The notes under the pieces are model-generated. The model ran no database searches. It was not told the DNA's origin and saw only the letters and a program-made list of their open reading frames with translations. This document shows positions 60,701 through 64,000 of a stretch of 64,000 nucleotides of DNA, in pieces. A program made the translations under genes and the position numbers. Positions within the stretch are counted from its first letter, which is position 1, and each line of letters opens with the position of its first letter. The stretch is from Setaria digitata (lineage: Eukaryota > Nematoda > Chromadorea > Rhabditida > Setariidae): positions 62,001 to 126,000 of the forward strand of contig RCAB01000113.1 in assembly GCA_003640385.1 (NCBI GenBank), read 5' to 3'.

Positions 60701-63629
60701 AAATTTAATAAAAAAATTTTAAATGTCTTAGAAAATATGAAAATATTCCCTTTCTNAGAGCAAAAATACCAAAATCAGAAATTTTCTTCGGCTGAATTTA
60801 ATAAAAAAATTTTAAATGTCTTAGAAAATATGAAAATATTCCCTTTCTATTTTTGATAGAAAAGAAATTTGAAATTATTTTTTCAAAAAAATTCTTCCTG
60901 AAATTTCAATAAATTTTCGCTTCCTTGTTTATAAAGTAGTAATACTAGATTTTTTCCTTGTCCCTGATTCAGTTTTTTTGGCAAATAGATTCAGTTTTTT
61001 TGGCAAATAATTGGATAATTAATGAGTGGAGTGTTCTCATTTCATCAATGATTAATTGGACCAATAATTAAAAGGAACATTTTTTAGCGGTAAATCAACC
61101 TTACGTTGTCCTAGAAATGGATGAACCAGCTCAAAAATTCCGAACAACTTCGGGTCTTAATATGAGTCCATACTGGGAGGAATCATTTGACTTGTAAGCT
61201 ATTAATTTAAAATAACTTTTAAAAATACCACAAGCAATTACTTCAGCTAATTTTTGACAATATTTTGGAATTATTTTCGCATCATATCAATTAACAATTC
61301 TTTCATTTTTTGTTCAAATAACTTTATTTATTTAAATTTAAATAATTTAAAATTAACTTTGTTTTTTGTCTTTCCAGTAATTTAACATCAGCATCTGAAG
61401 AGATTTTGTTCGAAATTTATGAAGATGCTAATACTACTATTACTTCTACGGGACGTACCGGATATCTCGGGCATGGTGATGTTGAAGAGGATCGATTTCT
61501 CGGTCTTGCAATTGTCAGTTTAGAAGAAGTACGACGTTCTAGTGCTAATATTGCACATACGTTAAAATTACAAGGAAGACCGTACAGGAATGATGTAATT
61601 ACAGGTTCTTTATCTGTGCAGGTAATTATTATGAATAATTAGCTGTAAATAATCATAATGATAATAATTATTAAATTATTTTGAATTGATTAGTTAAACG
61701 ATTAAGAAGATTGTTGATTCAATTTTTTTTTATATTTTGATGAATTCTTTTTTTCTTTTCTTAAGATTTTTTTTTTTTATTTAGACCATTAATTATTATT
61801 TTGGCCTAATGATTAGCCCAAAAATTAATTTGCTAAAAGCAATCCTTTCACTATTATAGTTCGAATTCTATTATGACCCAGTGATTCCACCATTGGATAA
61901 AGAAATAAATCAGAGTAGCGTCCGAAATAATCAATTCCGTGAAACAACAAGCAGTACCAAGCGTCCCATTTATGATCCACGTGGTATTTCAGCGTTTTAT
62001 CACTTTAGTACCCTCAATTGATAATTTTCTCTTTTCTCTCTCCTTTTTTTTAAATATAAAATTAAAAAAATTGTACTTGCTAACCTAAAAAATGACTATT
62101 GATAATGCAGTAGTTTGATTGTAATTAATAAAATGAATTAACAAAAAATTAAAAAAACTAACAAAATTTTTCTTTATTTTTAATTACGAAAGGATAATCA
62201 GAAAAATGGAATAAACAAAAAGCAAAAAACAGATGACAAAAAATTTTAACAAATTATTTCAATTTTATAGATAGCTTTGGAGCATATGATTCACCAGATA
62301 GGGCATCAGCGAAAACAACTACGGTAACCGTGAAGACTGTATCACAGGTAACCAAATACTGTATTTTGTTCATTAGAACTACTGATATGAATTATTTTGT
62401 TTCAAAAAATACTATATATCTTTTATATAACGTCATTTATTCATTAAAATTACTTGTGCTAGGTGTTGATGACGCATATTTGTTTTTTTAGTTCAAAAAT
62501 TTTAAAGTTACAATTTTTTATTATTAGAGAGAAGGGTTAAAGAAAGGTCATTACTATTAGAAAGGTTATTTCAGTTAATTTGCAATGTAATTAACTAATT
62601 CGAATAACTAATTATTTCTCCATGAGGAAGAGGTTAAATATAATAAAGTGAATAATTGATTAAATTCTGTTAAGCAACCACCAGACGACAAAACTCAGCC
62701 TTTAACAAGTACGTCAGGTATTACGGTGGTACAACAAACGTCAACAACACCTGTATGTGTCTGCATTATTACTAGATGTGTTTGAACACCATTAGCATAT
62801 AAACGACGTAATGAAGTTACATATTATCCTAGTTAAATATATCAGTTTTGAAATCCAAAATTAATTTTCTCAATTGTTTTATCGATATCTTTATCACTGT
62901 TTAATTTGGAATAAAATTTAATTATCTGAACAAACAAGGTGTAAATAAAATATCTTAGAATTTTAGATGCAGAAATTCAAACATTTATTGTTTTCACTTT
63001 CACATTTTGCTAATATATATATATATTTTTTTTGATCGTATATAATTTCCTACTTTTTAAATTTGATACGTAGGTATTATTGGATTTTTATCGGGACTTA
63101 AAAAATCGTTAACCTAAAATACCATTAAAAAAACTGATAAAAATGGATGACTTAAATGCTTTCAATTTTTTTTTTTTTGTATTTTCTTTGAAATGTTCAA
63201 TTCTCGATCATTCTTTTTTTTTTCATTTTAGATTTATAATTCATATGAACAACGGATTGGTACCACAGATCTATCATACGGTAGCACAGTTCATCAACCA
63301 TCAACTGGTTACGGTAAACAACAAGAATACGTTAACACAAGTAGAACCACTACTCAAGGTCAACAACAGGAGCAACAACAACAACAACACCAAGTATCAT
63401 TTGATATTATATTTTATATCATAAAATAGTAAAATAAATTTTATTGTAATAATTTGATAAGATATTGCAGCCTGGCAGTATAACAAGTACACGTATACAA
63501 CAACATGTTATACCTGGTAGTAGTAGTGGAGTAGTATCCGGTAATATTTCTCATGCTCAGCATTTCTCTTCCATCCGTTCAAATGATCATCACATCGATG
63601 ATGCCGATAGATATCCTTATCAAAAGTAA
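57757..63629 (+). CDS. C2CD2/TMEM24-like SMP and C2 domain lipid-transfer protein
   Basis: Fourteen exons agree in phase: 57757-57899, 58142-58283, 58571-58675, 58834-58953, 59144-59248, 59755-60015, 60474-60558, 61088-61193, 61378-61621, 61860-61983, 62271-62347, 62675-62752, 63232-63393 and 63471-63629 (TAA), giving 636 residues. An N-terminal anchor (LTWLIVSWLVVGVMCYFML, residues 4-22) is followed by an SMP-like region (about 50-290; TDWLNDIIGWLFSNMHRVPD, IELRLACIANQVYMMACFCG, AMVDEMIRKCLLSAV). A C2 domain covers about 307-440 (MRVKVIRAQRLGG, QPYVVLEMDE, SPYWEESFDF, EILFEIYED, FLGLAIVSLEEV). Several Asp ligands for calcium seem absent, so it may not bind calcium. The tail is Ser/Thr-rich with a Gln run near 573-584. 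Relatives sit at ER-plasma membrane contacts and move phosphatidylinositol; that role here is inferred from layout. Intron 5 (59249-59754) is full of ATAAT and ATTACAG-like repeats. Confidence 0.88.
60645..60848. repeat. Near-identical duplication joined by an N inside intron 7 of the C2CD2-like gene
   Basis: 60645-60755 is repeated at 60757-60848 after an N at 60756. The second copy lacks 19 bases but otherwise matches. It lies in the intron 60559-61087, so the protein is not affected. This looks like an unmerged contig overlap or two haplotypes. Confidence 0.85.
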
Positions 63630-64000
63630 AACCTTGCTATAGATTGATAATTTTTCTAAATCAACAAATACTTACAATTGGGACTTTTAGAAAGAAAAAG
63701 GTTTTGAATAGAAAATATCGTTTTTAAATAATCTTTAATTCAAAAAAAAAAACCCGTAATTAATATAATATTGTCATGCTTTTAAATTAGCTTATCTATT
63801 GAGCTGGAACAGTGACAAAAAAGCTTCAGTCAAAAGTATCTCAAATAATTCTTAAATTGGAAAAAAAAAAAGATCTCTTAATTTAATTTACACCTTTAAA
63901 TCAAATAATGCGTCAAATTGTAACAATAAACAAATAAGATCTAATTCAAATGTTTTTTTAAATAATTCTTAATTAAAAAAGACATTAATTAATTTAATTC
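63630..64000. other. 3' flank of the C2CD2-like gene
   Basis: AT-rich sequence with an AATAAA at about 63924 that may serve as a polyadenylation signal, although it is nearly 300 bases from the stop. No other feature seen. Confidence 0.4.

Noticed and set aside
1..64000. CRISPR arrays, prokaryotic operons, bacterial (Wolbachia-like) insertions, transposase genes, tRNA or rRNA genes
   Set aside because: No regular spaced repeats, no long intron-free bacterial-type frames with ribosome sites, no transposase or reverse-transcriptase motifs, and no convincing tRNA B-box and cloverleaf were seen by eye. A tRNA scan and a genome search would be decisive.

Overview
This window looks like nuclear DNA of a nematode, most likely a filarial (spirurid) species. 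It is very AT-rich and dense in homopolymers and microsatellites. The genes are split into many short exons with TTTTCAG-type acceptors and GTAAG/GTATG-type donors. Several initiator ATGs sit a few bases after an orphan 3' splice site, as expected for spliced-leader trans-splicing. The encoded families (an ADR-1-like editing protein, RMD microtubule proteins, complexin, a TBC1D12/14-type RabGAP and a C2CD2/TMEM24-type lipid-transfer protein) are conserved animal genes. Nothing prokaryotic or viral was recognised.

Layout. (1) 1-6444, minus: an adr-1-like RNA-binding protein with four dsRBD-like segments and the start of a deaminase domain whose catalytic motif is destroyed; it runs off the left edge. 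(2) 9013-15341, plus: two tandem paralogues of the RMD/RMDN TPR family, the second divergent and with a possible alternative C-terminal exon. (3) 15523-17250, minus: an intronless Gln-rich 575-residue protein with short tandem repeats, not recognised. (4) 17.3-26.5 kb: gene-poor, with one possible decayed gene (18.8-19.2 kb), assembly-type duplications next to single N bases, an inverted repeat and microsatellites. (5) 26547-28303, plus: complexin. (6) 30748-34877, minus: a Cys-rich type I membrane protein of unknown function. (7) 35-41 kb: AT-rich, with an orphan two-exon candidate near 40 kb. (8) 41150-50031 (perhaps to 50898), minus: a TBC RabGAP with 17 phase-consistent exons. (9) 51-57.7 kb: repeats and one small orphan ORF. 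(10) 57757-63629, plus: a 636-residue C2CD2/TMEM24-like protein with 14 phase-consistent exons.

The genes do not form one pathway, although complexin (SNARE clamp), the RabGAP (membrane traffic) and the C2CD2-like protein (membrane-contact lipid transfer) all act on membranes. Exon models were read by eye from splice consensus, reading-phase agreement and family resemblance. No alignment or database search was run, and family names rest on remembered motifs.
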